Shown: positions 1 through 7,049 of the stretch, piece by piece
How positions within the stretch are numbered: position 1 is the stretch's first letter
Layout of the letters: every line of letters begins with the position of its first letter
Assembly (NCBI GenBank): GCA_002720475.1
Contig: PBIL01000010.1
Coordinates: 19,086-56,677 of the forward strand
DNA: 37,592 nt
Reading direction: 5' to 3'
DNA from: Roseovarius sp.
GTDB lineage: Bacteria > Pseudomonadota > Alphaproteobacteria > Rhodobacterales > Rhodobacteraceae
Notes under the pieces: generated by a model
What the model saw: the letters and a program-made list of their open reading frames with translations, nothing else
Databases searched by the model: none
What the model was told of the DNA's origin: nothing
Program-made: the position numbers and the translations under genes

Positions 1-55
1 CGGCGGCACTCGGGCGCGAACGGGCGCGCGGCGACGGTGGCCCGCAATCTCGCAT
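1..55 (-). CDS. Start of an unidentified leftward gene (partial)
   Basis: An ATG on the minus strand at 55-53 is preceded by a very strong ribosome binding site, AAAAGGAGGG at 70-61, six bases upstream. The frame stays open for 18 codons to the window edge and begins MRDCGPPSPRARS. It is divergent from the phasin-like gene, so bases 56-184 would be a shared promoter region. Too little is visible to name a product. The start-site geometry is good, but the peptide could also be a chance open frame in GC-rich DNA. Confidence 0.4.
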   Translation of the reverse strand, partial: MRDCGPPSPRARSRPSAA

Positions 56-112
56 CGCAGGCCCTCCTTTTCACGCGGCCGCGACCCACGTTGTCAGAGG
101 TAATTTCGCATA

Positions 113-138
113 TGCAGAAATTTAATTCTGCAACGCAG
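113..138 (+). promoter_or_regulatory. Palindromic operator, possible PhaR site, upstream of the phasin-like gene
   Basis: A perfect inverted repeat TGCAGAA (113-119) / TTCTGCA (126-132) with a 6-base spacer overlaps a second palindrome, CTGC-AAC-GCAG at 128-138. A plausible -10 element, TATGCT, lies at 149-154, so the palindromes sit over the -35 region. From memory, PhaR, the repressor of polyhydroxyalkanoate granule genes in Rhodobacter and Paracoccus, binds TGC-rich palindromes of this kind. Assigning the site to PhaR is inference. Confidence 0.5.
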
Positions 139-184
139 CAAAGTCTGCTATGCTAAGTTGAAACCGTCTCAGCGAGGTCATCCC

Positions 185-487
185 ATGCCCCCTTTCGATC
201 CCAGCCGCTTCCTGACGGTGGTCCATCGTGGCAGCGCCCTCATGCTCGATGCCCAGATGGTGGTGACGATGCGGCTTTTCGGAATGGTCGGACTCTGGCC
301 CGTGCGGCCGGATGAAACCCGGCGCATGATCGCCGAGAAAGGCCCCGCCCTGATGCGCGCGGCCAGCCTGGCGCAGAGCGCCGCCCTTGCCGGAAAGCGC
401 CCGGAAGACATCGTTCTGGCGGGCATGGCCCCGCTGACCCGCAAGGCGCGCAGCAACCGCAAGCGTCTGGCGCAGCGCCGCGGCTGA
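185..487 (+). CDS. Phasin-like small protein
   Basis: This 100-residue protein starts at ATG 185, with an AGGT-type binding site just upstream; an upstream in-frame TTG at 158 is less likely. It resembles the short proteins often found beside uvrB in Rhodobacteraceae, which databases name phasin-like or misname 'antifreeze'. The body is amphipathic helix with many Ala and Met residues (an ALMLDAQMVVTMRLFGM segment and a later AGKRPEDIV segment), and it ends in a basic tail (RKARSNRKRLAQRRG). Such proteins are thought to coat polyhydroxyalkanoate granules or bind DNA/granule surfaces. A possible PhaR operator lies directly upstream. uvrB follows 66 bp downstream with its own binding site. The family call is moderate; the granule role is inferred. 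Confidence 0.7.
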   Translation: MPPFDPSRFLTVVHRGSALMLDAQMVVTMRLFGMVGLWPVRPDETRRMIAEKGPALMRAASLAQSAALAGKRPEDIVLAGMAPLTRKARSNRKRLAQRRG

Positions 488-553
488 GCAGCGGGCGGGA
501 ATCGCCTTGCACCTGTCGCCGGACGCGCCATCTTGACGGTCAAGGAGGCCGTC

Positions 554-2752
554 ATGCCCTATGCCCATTCCGACAAGACCGAAGCGGCGCCGAGCAATCC
601 CGCGCCGGGCCTGCGCGCGCGCGAAAAGCTCGAGGGCGGCCGGCGATTCGTCATGCAGACCGAGTTCCAGCCCGCGGGCGATCAGCCCGAGGCCATCGCC
701 GAGCTGAGCGCGGGCATCCTCGCGGGCGAGCGCAACCAGGTGCTGCTTGGGGCCACCGGCACCGGCAAGACCTTCACCATGGCCAAGGTGATCGAGGAGA
801 CGCAGCGCCCCGCGATCATCCTCGCCCCGAACAAGACGCTGGCGGCGCAGCTCTACGGCGAGTTCAAGGGCTTCTTTCCCGAGAACGCGGTGGAGTATTT
901 CGTGAGCTACTACGACTACTACCAGCCCGAGGCCTATGTGCCGCGCTCGGACACCTATATCGAGAAGGAATCCCAGATCAACGAGCAGATCGACCGGATG
1001 CGCCATTCGGCCACGCGCGCGCTTCTGGAGCGCGACGACGTGATCATCGTGGCCTCGGTCTCCTGCATCTACGGCATCGGCTCGGTCGAGACCTATGGCG
1101 CGATGACCCAGGATCTGGAGGTGGGGCGCAGCTATGACCAGCGCACCATCATGGCCGATCTGGTGGCGCAGCAATACCGCCGCAACGACCAGGCGTTCCA
1201 GAGGGGCAGTTTCCGGGTGCGCGGCGACAGTCTGGAAATCTTTCCCGCCCATCTCGAGGATCGCGCCTGGCGGCTGTCGTTCTTCGGCGAGGAGCTGGAG
1301 AGCATCACCGAATTCGACCCGCTGACCGGCGAGAAGACCGACAGTTTCGACAAGATCCGCGTCTATGCCAATTCGCATTACGTCACGCCCAAGCCGACGA
1401 TGCAGCAGGCGATCCAGGGCATCAGGAGAGAGCTGCGCCAGCGGCTCGACCAGCTGGTGAACGAGGGCAGGCTGCTGGAGGCGCAGCGGCTGGAGCAGCG
1501 CACCAGTTTCGACCTCGAGATGCTCGAGGCCACCGGCGTCTGCAACGGGATCGAGAACTATTCGCGCTACCTGACGGGGCGCGCGCCCGGAGAGCCGCCG
1601 CCCACGCTCTTCGAGTTCATCCCCGACAATGCCATCGTCTTTGCCGATGAAAGCCATGTGACGGTGCCGCAGATCGGCGGCATGTATCGCGGCGACTACC
1701 GGCGCAAGTTCACCCTGGCCGAGCATGGCTTTCGCCTGCCCTCCTGCATGGACAACCGTCCCCTGAAGTTCGAGGAATGGGACGCGATGCGCCCGCAATC
1801 GGTGTTTGTCTCCGCCACTCCCGCCGCCTGGGAGCTGGAGCAGACCGGCGGCGTCTTCGTGGAACAGGTGATCCGGCCCACGGGCCTTCTGGACCCGGCC
1901 ATCGAGATCCGCCCCGTGGACACGCAGGTGGATGACCTTCTGGACGAGGTGCGCCGGGTCTCGGCGGCGGGCTATCGCACGCTCTGCACCACGCTCACCA
2001 AGCGCATGGCCGAGGATCTGACAGAATACCTGCACGAACAGGGCATCCGCGTGCGCTACATGCATTCCGACATCGACACGATCGAGCGGATCGAGATCCT
2101 GCGCGACCTGCGGCTGGGGGCCTTCGACGTGCTGGTGGGGATCAACCTGCTGCGCGAGGGGCTGGACATTCCCGAATGCGGGCTGGTGGCGATTCTCGAC
2201 GCGGACAAGGAGGGCTTCCTGCGCTCGGAAACCTCGCTGATCCAGACCATCGGGCGCGCGGCGCGCAATGCCGAAGGGCGCGTCATCATGTATGCGGACC
2301 GGGTGACGGGCTCGATGCAGCGCGCCATCGACGAGACCGACCGGCGGCGCGCCAAGCAGATCGCCTATAACGAGGAACACGGCATCACCCCCGCCACGGT
2401 GCGCAAGAATGTCGAGGATATCCTCGCCGGGCTCTACAAGGGCGATGTGGACATGAACCGCGTCACCGCGAAGGTGGACAAGCCCCTGGTGGGCGCCAAT
2501 CTCGCCGCGCATCTCGAAGCCCTGCGCACGGACATGCGCCGCGCCGCCGAGAACCTGGAATTCGAAGAGGCCGCGCGCCTGCGCGACGAGATCCGGCGGC
2601 TGGAGGCGGTGGATCTGGCGGTGGCGGACGATCCGCTGGCCCGGCAGCAGGCGGTGGAGAAGGCGGCAGAGGCCGCCGTGGCCGGGCGCTCCACGGCGGG
2701 GCGGCCGGGGCAGCGCGGGGGGAATGTGAAGCGGCGGAAAAAGGGCGCTTGA
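554..2752 (+). CDS. uvrB: Excinuclease ABC subunit B (UvrB)
   Basis: UvrB is the damage-verifying ATP-dependent helicase-like subunit of nucleotide excision repair; UvrA loads it and UvrC uses it to cut. The protein has 732 residues from ATG 554, which an AAGGAGG site at 542-548 supports over the in-frame TTG at 533. Visible landmarks: Walker A GATGTGKT at about residues 66-73, the tyrosine-rich beta-hairpin ([12 protein letters not shown]) that pries the strands apart, the DESH box, helicase motif [11 protein letters not shown], and a C-terminal UVR domain ([13 protein letters not shown]) that contacts UvrC. There is a roughly 35-residue N-terminal extension before the conserved FQPAGDQP start. 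The C-terminus is a basic tail. No alphaproteobacterial LexA box (GAAC-N7-GAAC) was seen upstream. Confidence 0.98.
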   Translation: MPYAHSDKTEAAPSNPAPGLRAREKLEGGRRFVMQTEFQPAGDQPEAIAELSAGILAGERNQVLLGATGTGKTFTMAKVIEETQRPAIILAPNKTLAAQLYGEFKGFFPENAVEYFVSYYDYYQPEAYVPRSDTYIEKESQINEQIDRMRHSATRALLERDDVIIVASVSCIYGIGSVETYGAMTQDLEVGRSYDQRTIMADLVAQQYRRNDQAFQRGSFRVRGDSLEIFPAHLEDRAWRLSFFGEELESITEFDPLTGEKTDSFDKIRVYANSHYVTPKPTMQQAIQGIRRELRQRLDQLVNEGRLLEAQRLEQRTSFDLEMLEATGVCNGIENYSRYLTGRAPGEPPPTLFEFIPDNAIVFADESHVTVPQIGGMYRGDYRRKFTLAEHGFRLPSCMDNRPLKFEEWDAMRPQSVFVSATPAAWELEQTGGVFVEQVIRPTGLLDPAIEIRPVDTQVDDLLDEVRRVSAAGYRTLCTTLTKRMAEDLTEYLHEQGIRVRYMHSDIDTIERIEILRDLRLGAFDVLVGINLLREGLDIPECGLVAILDADKEGFLRSETSLIQTIGRAARNAEGRVIMYADRVTGSMQRAIDETDRRRAKQIAYNEEHGITPATVRKNVEDILAGLYKGDVDMNRVTAKVDKPLVGANLAAHLEALRTDMRRAAENLEFEEAARLRDEIRRLEAVDLAVADDPLARQQAVEKAAEAAVAGRSTAGRPGQRGGNVKRRKKGA

Positions 2753-2768
2753 TCGCGCTAAAAGTCCC

Positions 2769-2833
2769 CGTCATTGCCCGGCTTGACCGGGCAATCTCTC
2801 TTGGGAATGCTCCGGTCAGGCCGGAGCATGACG
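2769..2833. repeat. REP-like double-hairpin palindrome
   Basis: Two perfect hairpins lie back to back: a 9-bp stem ATTGCCCGG/CCGGGCAAT (2773-2795, 5-base loop) and a 9-bp stem ATGCTCCGG/CCGGAGCAT (2807-2829, 5-base loop). The whole element is bounded by the inverted ends CGTCAT (2769-2774) and ATGACG (2828-2833). This arrangement matches the dispersed intergenic REP/BIME-like palindromes common in alphaproteobacteria. It sits just after the uvrB stop and could also act as a Rho-independent barrier, although no T-run follows. No second copy was noticed in the window. Confidence 0.7.
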
Positions 2834-2900
2834 CCCGTTGAATCGAAATGATCGCACCCGCCCTCTGGCGACCCTTCACCTGACTTGCTATTGTTCAGCG

Positions 2901-3122
2901 ATGGAGGACAGACTGCACACACTGATGGCGCGCGCCGACGCCAATCTCGATGCGCCCGCGCGCGCCGTTCTGGCCGATATCGTTGAGGGCTTCATCGCCA
3001 CCCATGCCGGGGCACCGGATTTCACCGACGACGAACGCGCCCACCTGCGCCGGATCGACGGCGAGCCTTTTGTGGCAGCCGACCGCGAGGCCGTGGCCGC
3101 CCTTTTCGCCCGGCGTGGCTGA
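2901..3122 (+). CDS. Putative antitoxin of a ParD/ParE-like pair
   Basis: This 73-residue acidic protein begins MEDRLHTLMARADANL. Its gene ends eight bases inside the next gene, which encodes a ParE/RelE-fold toxin. Small size, acidic character and antitoxin-first order with translational overlap are typical of type II toxin-antitoxin operons. I do not recognise a specific DNA-binding domain; the central segment is helical and the end (PFVAADREAVAALFARRG) may be the toxin-binding arm. The start at 2901 lacks a clear binding site; an upstream in-frame start at 2838 would add 21 residues. The role is inferred mainly from the neighbour. Confidence 0.6.
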   Translation: MEDRLHTLMARADANLDAPARAVLADIVEGFIATHAGAPDFTDDERAHLRRIDGEPFVAADREAVAALFARRG

Positions 3123-3387
3123 TCCGCTCTGGTCCACTCGCGCGCTGGCCAGCCTGACAGCCCAGGACCACTATCTCCGCCCGCTGAATTCCACCGCCGC
3201 CGATGCCGTGCTGACCGAGATCGAACGCTTGGCGGCACTCATCGCCGAACTTCCACATATGGGACGCCGCATCGACGCTACCGGACCAAGCTACCACGTC
3301 ACCGCAAGCGACAAGTATCGGATGAACTTCAGGGTGCGTGAGGAACGGGTGAAAATCGACGAGGTGTTGCATCTGAGGCGAGGGTGA
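3115..3387 (+). CDS. ParE/RelE-family toxin
   Basis: The 90-residue protein starts at GTG 3115, eight bases before the antitoxin stop. It has the ParE pattern: a WSTRALASL opening where the family has WSPRALADL, an aspartate-histidine-tyrosine motif (DHYLRPLN), a long helix (AADAVLTEIERLAALIAELP), the HMGRRI turn, then the beta strands YHVTASDKYRMNFRV and a VLHLRRG end. ParE toxins poison DNA gyrase while RelE relatives cut mRNA, and the sequence alone does not separate these fully. The two overlapping genes form a probable addiction module inserted after uvrB. Longer upstream reading of this frame is a shadow of the antitoxin gene. Confidence 0.78.
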   Translation: MADPLWSTRALASLTAQDHYLRPLNSTAADAVLTEIERLAALIAELPHMGRRIDATGPSYHVTASDKYRMNFRVREERVKIDEVLHLRRG

Positions 3388-3402
3388 CACAAAATAGTTG
3401 GC

Positions 3403-3432
3403 TTGGGAAGTTGGCGCGGCACGTAGTAAAAT
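3403..3432 (+). promoter_or_regulatory. Probable promoter of the Fic gene
   Basis: TTGGGA (3403-3408) and TAAAAT (3427-3432) are separated by 18 bases, followed by a clear AAGGAG binding site at 3444-3449, eight bases before ATG 3458. The region becomes AT-rich here, matching the gene it would drive. Pattern-based call. Confidence 0.45.
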
Positions 3433-3457
3433 GTCGAGCGGCAAAGGAGTTTAGACG

Positions 3458-4195
3458 ATGTTTCTACCAAGTTTTGATGACGTGATGGAAATCCATGAAG
3501 AGTTGGTCGAAATCTTCAGGAACGATGAAGACCCAATTGAACCAGCTGGAGCCAGAGACATTAACTTAGTGCACTCTGCATGTATGCGTCCAACCACTGG
3601 CATCGGTGATCAAGACAAATATGTAAGCGAATATGATAAAGCCGCGGCATTGTTTCATTCTCTGACCCAAAATCATGCGTTTCATAACGGCAACAAAAGA
3701 ACCGCACTAGTGACCTTGCTGGCGACGTTGTACCGAAACGGAAGAATCTTAGTTTATGGGATTTCAGATGATGAAATCTATGAGCTAACTGTAGCCACAG
3801 CGAATGGTCGCTTTTTGAATCAGGAAAAGCGTCTAGCCGCAGACGAAGCTGTGCAGCTAATCTCGAACTGGCTTCGCGCGAATACAGTTGCCAGAAATAT
3901 CGCGCCATCAGACATGCGCGTTTCAGACTTTCTTCATCGGTGCGAATTAATTGGTTGTAGTATAAGGGAATACTCCGGGGGCCAATTGATCTCGTATGCA
4001 CAAAGCAGTATTCGGATCGGTGGCGACACAAGACAATTGTCCGGCAAGGCCGCCAAGAGATATCTTGGAATACTTGGTTTAACTTATGACCAGACCGGCC
4101 AAACTTTTGCAGAGTTTCAGAATGTTGATGATCCGGAGGAAAGGCAAGAAATATACAAATTCATGGGAGTTTTGCGCCGTCTGGCTAAGATTTGA
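3458..4195 (+). CDS. Fic/Doc-family protein with extra C-terminal domain
   Basis: This 245-residue protein carries a Fic core with the motif HAFHNGNKRT at residues 73-82. That matches HxFx(D/N)GNKR, whose His is catalytic in AMPylating Fic enzymes and in Doc kinases that phosphorylate EF-Tu. The N-terminal part (VHSACMRP, EYDKAAALFHSL) follows death-on-curing proteins, which usually have about 130 residues. Residues from about 150 to 245 form an additional domain (RVSDFLHRCELIGCSI to RRLAKI) that I cannot assign; its strand pattern loosely recalls HicA-like proteins. No Phd-like antitoxin gene is adjacent. The gene is visibly AT-richer than its neighbours with different codon use, a sign of recent transfer. 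The inhibitory (S/T)xxxE(G/N) helix was not found. Confidence 0.85.
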   Translation: MFLPSFDDVMEIHEELVEIFRNDEDPIEPAGARDINLVHSACMRPTTGIGDQDKYVSEYDKAAALFHSLTQNHAFHNGNKRTALVTLLATLYRNGRILVYGISDDEIYELTVATANGRFLNQEKRLAADEAVQLISNWLRANTVARNIAPSDMRVSDFLHRCELIGCSIREYSGGQLISYAQSSIRIGGDTRQLSGKAAKRYLGILGLTYDQTGQTFAEFQNVDDPEERQEIYKFMGVLRRLAKI

Positions 4196-4368
4196 AATAC
4201 ATTCCAAAACCTATAGCGCGAGCTTCTCTTAGTCAGATTCTTATTCTACATTTACCACTATTCACCTCAGAGCCGACCCAACAAGGTCCCGTAATCTCGC
4301 GCCGCCCGCCTCGCCCCTGGTCCGCGGCGTCACCGCCATCCGTGTCAGATACCTCGCCCGGCTGTGAT
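4196..4368. other. Gene-free spacer marking the edge of the accessory patch
   Basis: Composition shifts from AT-rich (to about 4265) back to GC-rich host-like sequence across this spacer. No convincing gene, tRNA or repeat was seen. A frame running through it from a TTG at 4192 has no binding site and looks spurious. No direct repeat marking an insertion boundary was recognised. Confidence 0.4.
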
Positions 4369-4397
4369 TTGCAGTCCGGCAAGGGGGCGGCTAGGGC
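4369..4397 (+). promoter_or_regulatory. Probable promoter of the DoxX-like gene
   Basis: TTGCAG (4369-4374) and TAGGGC (4392-4397) have a 17-base spacer. Transcription would begin near 4404, which favours translation from ATG 4428 behind the TGAGGA binding site at 4417-4422 rather than from ATG 4404. Confidence 0.4.
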
Positions 4398-4427
4398 TGT
4401 GGCATGACGGCAGCAATGAGGAACATC

Positions 4428-4901
4428 ATGGACATGGGTACCCGCCTCACCCCGCAGGACCGGCTTGACGGTCTCGCGCTTCTGATCCTGCGGCTGGGCC
4501 TTGCGTGGTTCATCTTCCTCTGGGCCGCGCACAAGATCATCACGCCGGGGCAATACCAGACCCTTGCGCGGCATTTCGACGGGGTCGATGTGAGCCTGAC
4601 GCAGGTCCATGTCATGGGCGGCGCGCAGATCGCGCTCTGTCTGCTGGTGGCGCTCGGGATATTCCGGTATTTCAGCTATAGCAGCCTGCTTTTGATGCAT
4701 TTCTTCACCATCACCCGCCGCTGGGAAGGGTTCTTCGATCCCTTCGCCGTCAACGATCGCGGCTTTCCGGTGAACCGCAACCAGGTGATCGACCTCGCGG
4801 TTCTGGGGGCCTTCATCGCGCTGGTGCTGCTCGTCCGGCGCGATCATTTCAGCCTTGGCGGCTGGCTGGCGCGGCATGACCGGCCGCGCTGGTGGATGTA
4901 A
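4428..4901 (+). CDS. DoxX-like inner-membrane protein
   Basis: The protein has 157 residues from ATG 4428, or 165 from ATG 4404. It has about four membrane segments: LALLILRLGLAWFIFLWAAH, a GGAQIALCLLVALGI segment, a SYSSLLLMHFFTI segment and VIDLAVLGAFIALVLLV. This layout, with the RLGLAWFIFLWAAHKI opening, resembles the DoxX/DoxD-like family of small quinone- or thiol-linked membrane proteins. The substrate is unknown. It is followed 69 bp later by a nitroreductase, so a joint redox role is possible but unproven. Confidence 0.7.
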   Translation: MDMGTRLTPQDRLDGLALLILRLGLAWFIFLWAAHKIITPGQYQTLARHFDGVDVSLTQVHVMGGAQIALCLLVALGIFRYFSYSSLLLMHFFTITRRWEGFFDPFAVNDRGFPVNRNQVIDLAVLGAFIALVLLVRRDHFSLGGWLARHDRPRWWM

Positions 4902-4970
4902 TCCACAACGGGGCTTGACCGCGCGCGCGCGGTTGCCGAGATGGGAGGCGCAACAGATGCGAGAGATCCC

Positions 4971-5549
4971 ATGCCAGATCCGAACCCCGCCGCGCTCGAT
5001 TTCCTGCTGACGCGCCGCTCGCGCCCGGCCAAGACGCTCGGGCTGCCGGTGCCGGACCGCGCGGCGCTCGGCCCGCTGCTGCGCGCGGCCCTGCGCGTGC
5101 CCGACCATGGCAAGCTCGAGCCGTGGCGGCTCATCGTGCTCGAGCGCGCGGCGCTTCTGCGGCTTGCCGCCCTGGTTCCCGAGACGGGCGCGCGGCTCGG
5201 GCGCGCGCCCGAGGACATCGCCAAGCAGCAGGCGCAATTCGCAGAGGCGCATCTGGCCGTGGCCGTGATCGCCGCGCCGCAGCCCTCCGGGAAGATCCCC
5301 CCGGTCGAACAGGGCCATTCGGCGGCCTGCGTGGCCTTCGCCCTGCTGAGCGCGGCGCTGGCGGCGGGCTGGGGGGCGAACTGGCTTTCGGGCTGGGCCA
5401 GCCATGACCGCAGCTTCCGTGAGGCGGCGCTCGGGCTCGGGGCGTCGGAATCGGTCGTGGGCTTCATCCATATCGGCACCGAGACGGCCGCGCCCCCCGA
5501 ACGGCCGCGCCCCGATCCGGCGGCGAAGATCTCCTGGGTGTCGGCATGA
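4971..5549 (+). CDS. Nitroreductase family protein (YdjA-like)
   Basis: This 192-residue flavoenzyme of the nitroreductase fold begins MPDPNPAALDFLLTRRS, where the RRS motif contacts FMN phosphate. Further landmarks are APDHGKLEPW-like VPDHGKLEPWRLIVL, the GHSAACVAFALLSAALAAGWGANW helix, and a GFIHIG strand near the end. Its size and the PDHGKLEPWR motif match YdjA-like members (about 183 residues), which reduce quinones or nitro compounds with NAD(P)H. The start at 4971 gives the family-like N-terminus; ATG 4941 would add ten residues. Its stop overlaps the next gene by four bases, so the two are co-translated. Confidence 0.88.
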   Translation: MPDPNPAALDFLLTRRSRPAKTLGLPVPDRAALGPLLRAALRVPDHGKLEPWRLIVLERAALLRLAALVPETGARLGRAPEDIAKQQAQFAEAHLAVAVIAAPQPSGKIPPVEQGHSAACVAFALLSAALAAGWGANWLSGWASHDRSFREAALGLGASESVVGFIHIGTETAAPPERPRPDPAAKISWVSA

Positions 5550-6250
5550 TCCTCTCGGCCTTTCTCAAGACGCTCGGCCAGACCGGCGACCCGCGCTTTC
5601 GCAAGGTGCTGCTGCTTGGCATCGGGCTCACGCTCGCGCTTCTGGTGGCGGTCTATGCGGGGGTGCTCTGGCTCATCCAGGCGACGGTGGGCGACACCAC
5701 GGTGCTGCCGCTGATCGGCGAGGTGACATGGCTGGGCGATCTGCTGAGCGGCGCGTCGATCCTGCTGATGCTGGTGCTCTCGGCCTTTCTCATGGTGCCG
5801 GTGGCCTCGGCGATCACCTCGATGTTTCTCGACGAGGTGGCGCAGGCGGTGGAGGACCGCCACTATCCCGGTCTGCCGCCGGTGCCCGCGCTGCCCCTCG
5901 GCGAGGCGCTGAAGGACACGGTGAACTTTCTTGGCGTCATCGTCGGCGCGAACCTGCTGGCGCTCATCCTCTACGCGCTGTTCACGCCCTTCGCGCTCTT
6001 CATCTTCTGGGGGCTCAACGGCTATCTGCTGGGGATGGAGTATTTCCAGCTCGCCGCCATGCGCCGTGAGGGACGCGCCGCGGCAATGGCGCTGCGCCGC
6101 AAGCACCGCCTCACGATCTGGGCGGCTGGCGTGCTCATGGCGATGCCGCTCTCTGTGCCGCTGGTGAACCTCCTCATCCCGATCCTCGGGGCGGCGACCT
6201 TTACCCATATCTACCACGCTATCCGGCGGCGGGCGGGCCCATCCGGTTGA
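5546..6250 (+). CDS. EI24/CysZ-like membrane protein
   Basis: The 234-residue protein starts in the ATGA overlap with the nitroreductase gene. It has about four to six hydrophobic segments (VLLLGIGLTLALLVAVYAGVL, ILLMLVLSAFLMVPVAS, FLGVIVGANLLALILYALF, IWAAGVLMAMPLSVPLV) and the family's EYFQLAAMRR and HIYHAIRR motifs near the C-terminus. CysZ supports sulfate uptake in enterobacteria; in alphaproteobacteria the family is usually annotated only as EI24 domain protein, and no cysteine genes are nearby. Its 3' end overlaps the convergent DUF1467 gene by 32 bp. Confidence 0.85.
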   Translation: MILSAFLKTLGQTGDPRFRKVLLLGIGLTLALLVAVYAGVLWLIQATVGDTTVLPLIGEVTWLGDLLSGASILLMLVLSAFLMVPVASAITSMFLDEVAQAVEDRHYPGLPPVPALPLGEALKDTVNFLGVIVGANLLALILYALFTPFALFIFWGLNGYLLGMEYFQLAAMRREGRAAAMALRRKHRLTIWAAGVLMAMPLSVPLVNLLIPILGAATFTHIYHAIRRRAGPSG

Positions 6251-6500
6251 ACATGTCGATATCGCGCACCGAGATCATGCCCGACAGGATCACGTAAGCG
6301 CAGATCGCCCACAGGATCGCGGCGATGCCGGTCGTGATCCACGCCTTCTTCTTCAGGTGATGATGCTCGGGCGCGCCCGCTTGCGTACCGGGCAGGATCT
6401 GCCCGAGATCGCCCTGCGTCTGGATGCGCAGCGGCAAGACCACGAAGAAGGTCAGGAACCAGATCACCACATAGAGCACGATGGCCGAGGTGACGCCCAT
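6219..6500 (-). CDS. DUF1467 family membrane protein
   Basis: This 93-residue protein has two membrane segments (AIVLYVVIWFLTFFVVLPL and TGIAAILWAICAYVILSGMI) separated by a histidine-containing loop (APEHHHLKKKAW). The size, segment order and position directly after methylmalonyl-CoA epimerase match DUF1467, a family typical of alphaproteobacteria with no established function. Its ATG shares one base with the epimerase stop (TGATG), so translation is coupled. The 3' end overlaps the convergent CysZ-like gene. Confidence 0.9.
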   Translation of the reverse strand: MGVTSAIVLYVVIWFLTFFVVLPLRIQTQGDLGQILPGTQAGAPEHHHLKKKAWITTGIAAILWAICAYVILSGMISVRDIDMFNRMGPPAAG

Positions 6501-6904
6501 CAGACCTGCTCCAGTTCCACGAGGCAGCCGTTGAAATCCTTGGGATGCAGGAAGAGGACCGGCTTGCCATGGGCGCCAATCTTCGGCTCGCCGCTCCCCA
6601 GCACCCGCGCGCCCGACGCCTTCAGATGGTCGCGCGCGGCAAGGATGTCCTCCACCTCGTAGCAGACATGGTGGATGCCGCCCGCGGGGTTCTTTTCGAG
6701 GAACCCCTTGATCGGGCTCTCGTCACCAAGCGGATAGAGCAGCTCGATCTTGGTGTTGGGCAGTTCGATGAAGACCACGGTCACGCCGTGCTCGGGTTCG
6801 TCCTGCGGCGCGCCGACCGTTGCGCCGAGCGCATCGCGATACTGGGCGCTCGCCGCCTCGAGATCCGGCACGGCGATGGCGACATGGTTGAGACGTCCGA
6901 TCAT
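6500..6904 (-). CDS. mce: Methylmalonyl-CoA epimerase
   Basis: This 134-residue VOC/glyoxalase-fold enzyme interconverts (S)- and (R)-methylmalonyl-CoA in the propionate and ethylmalonyl-CoA routes. Metal ligands are visible as the opening histidine of LNHVAIAVPDLE, Glu in the FIELPNTKIELL strand, His in GGIHHVCYEVEDI and the closing glutamate of CLVELEQV. The start at 6904 follows an AAGGGAGCG binding site; longer upstream reading is not supported. It is operonic with DUF1467 through a TGATG overlap. Divergent from the receiver-domain gene at 7050, leaving about 145 bp for both promoters. Confidence 0.96.
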   Translation of the reverse strand: MIGRLNHVAIAVPDLEAASAQYRDALGATVGAPQDEPEHGVTVVFIELPNTKIELLYPLGDESPIKGFLEKNPAGGIHHVCYEVEDILAARDHLKASGARVLGSGEPKIGAHGKPVLFLHPKDFNGCLVELEQV

Positions 6905-7049
6905 GGGGGCGCTCCCTTCTGGGTGGTTTGCCGGGTTATGACGTGCGCGCCGCCCGGTTTCAAGCGGCAGGGCGACGCAGCCGCGCGTTAACCGCGCGTT
7001 CATCATCGCGCGGCAAGCTGTCCGGGTCATGCAAGCAAGGAGCCGCGCG

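Noticed and set aside
122..2512. 796-residue open frame on the minus strand
   Set aside because: It is the complement of uvrB; long antisense frames are common in GC-rich genes, and its composition (His/Arg/Leu-rich) is typical of a shadow.
4196..4403. Possible tRNA or attachment site at the edge of the Fic patch
   Set aside because: No TpsiC-like GGTTCGAAT segment, cloverleaf arms or flanking direct repeat could be found.
4192..4407. 71-residue open frame after the Fic gene
   Set aside because: It starts with TTG inside the Fic stop region, has no binding site, and has no coding-like composition.
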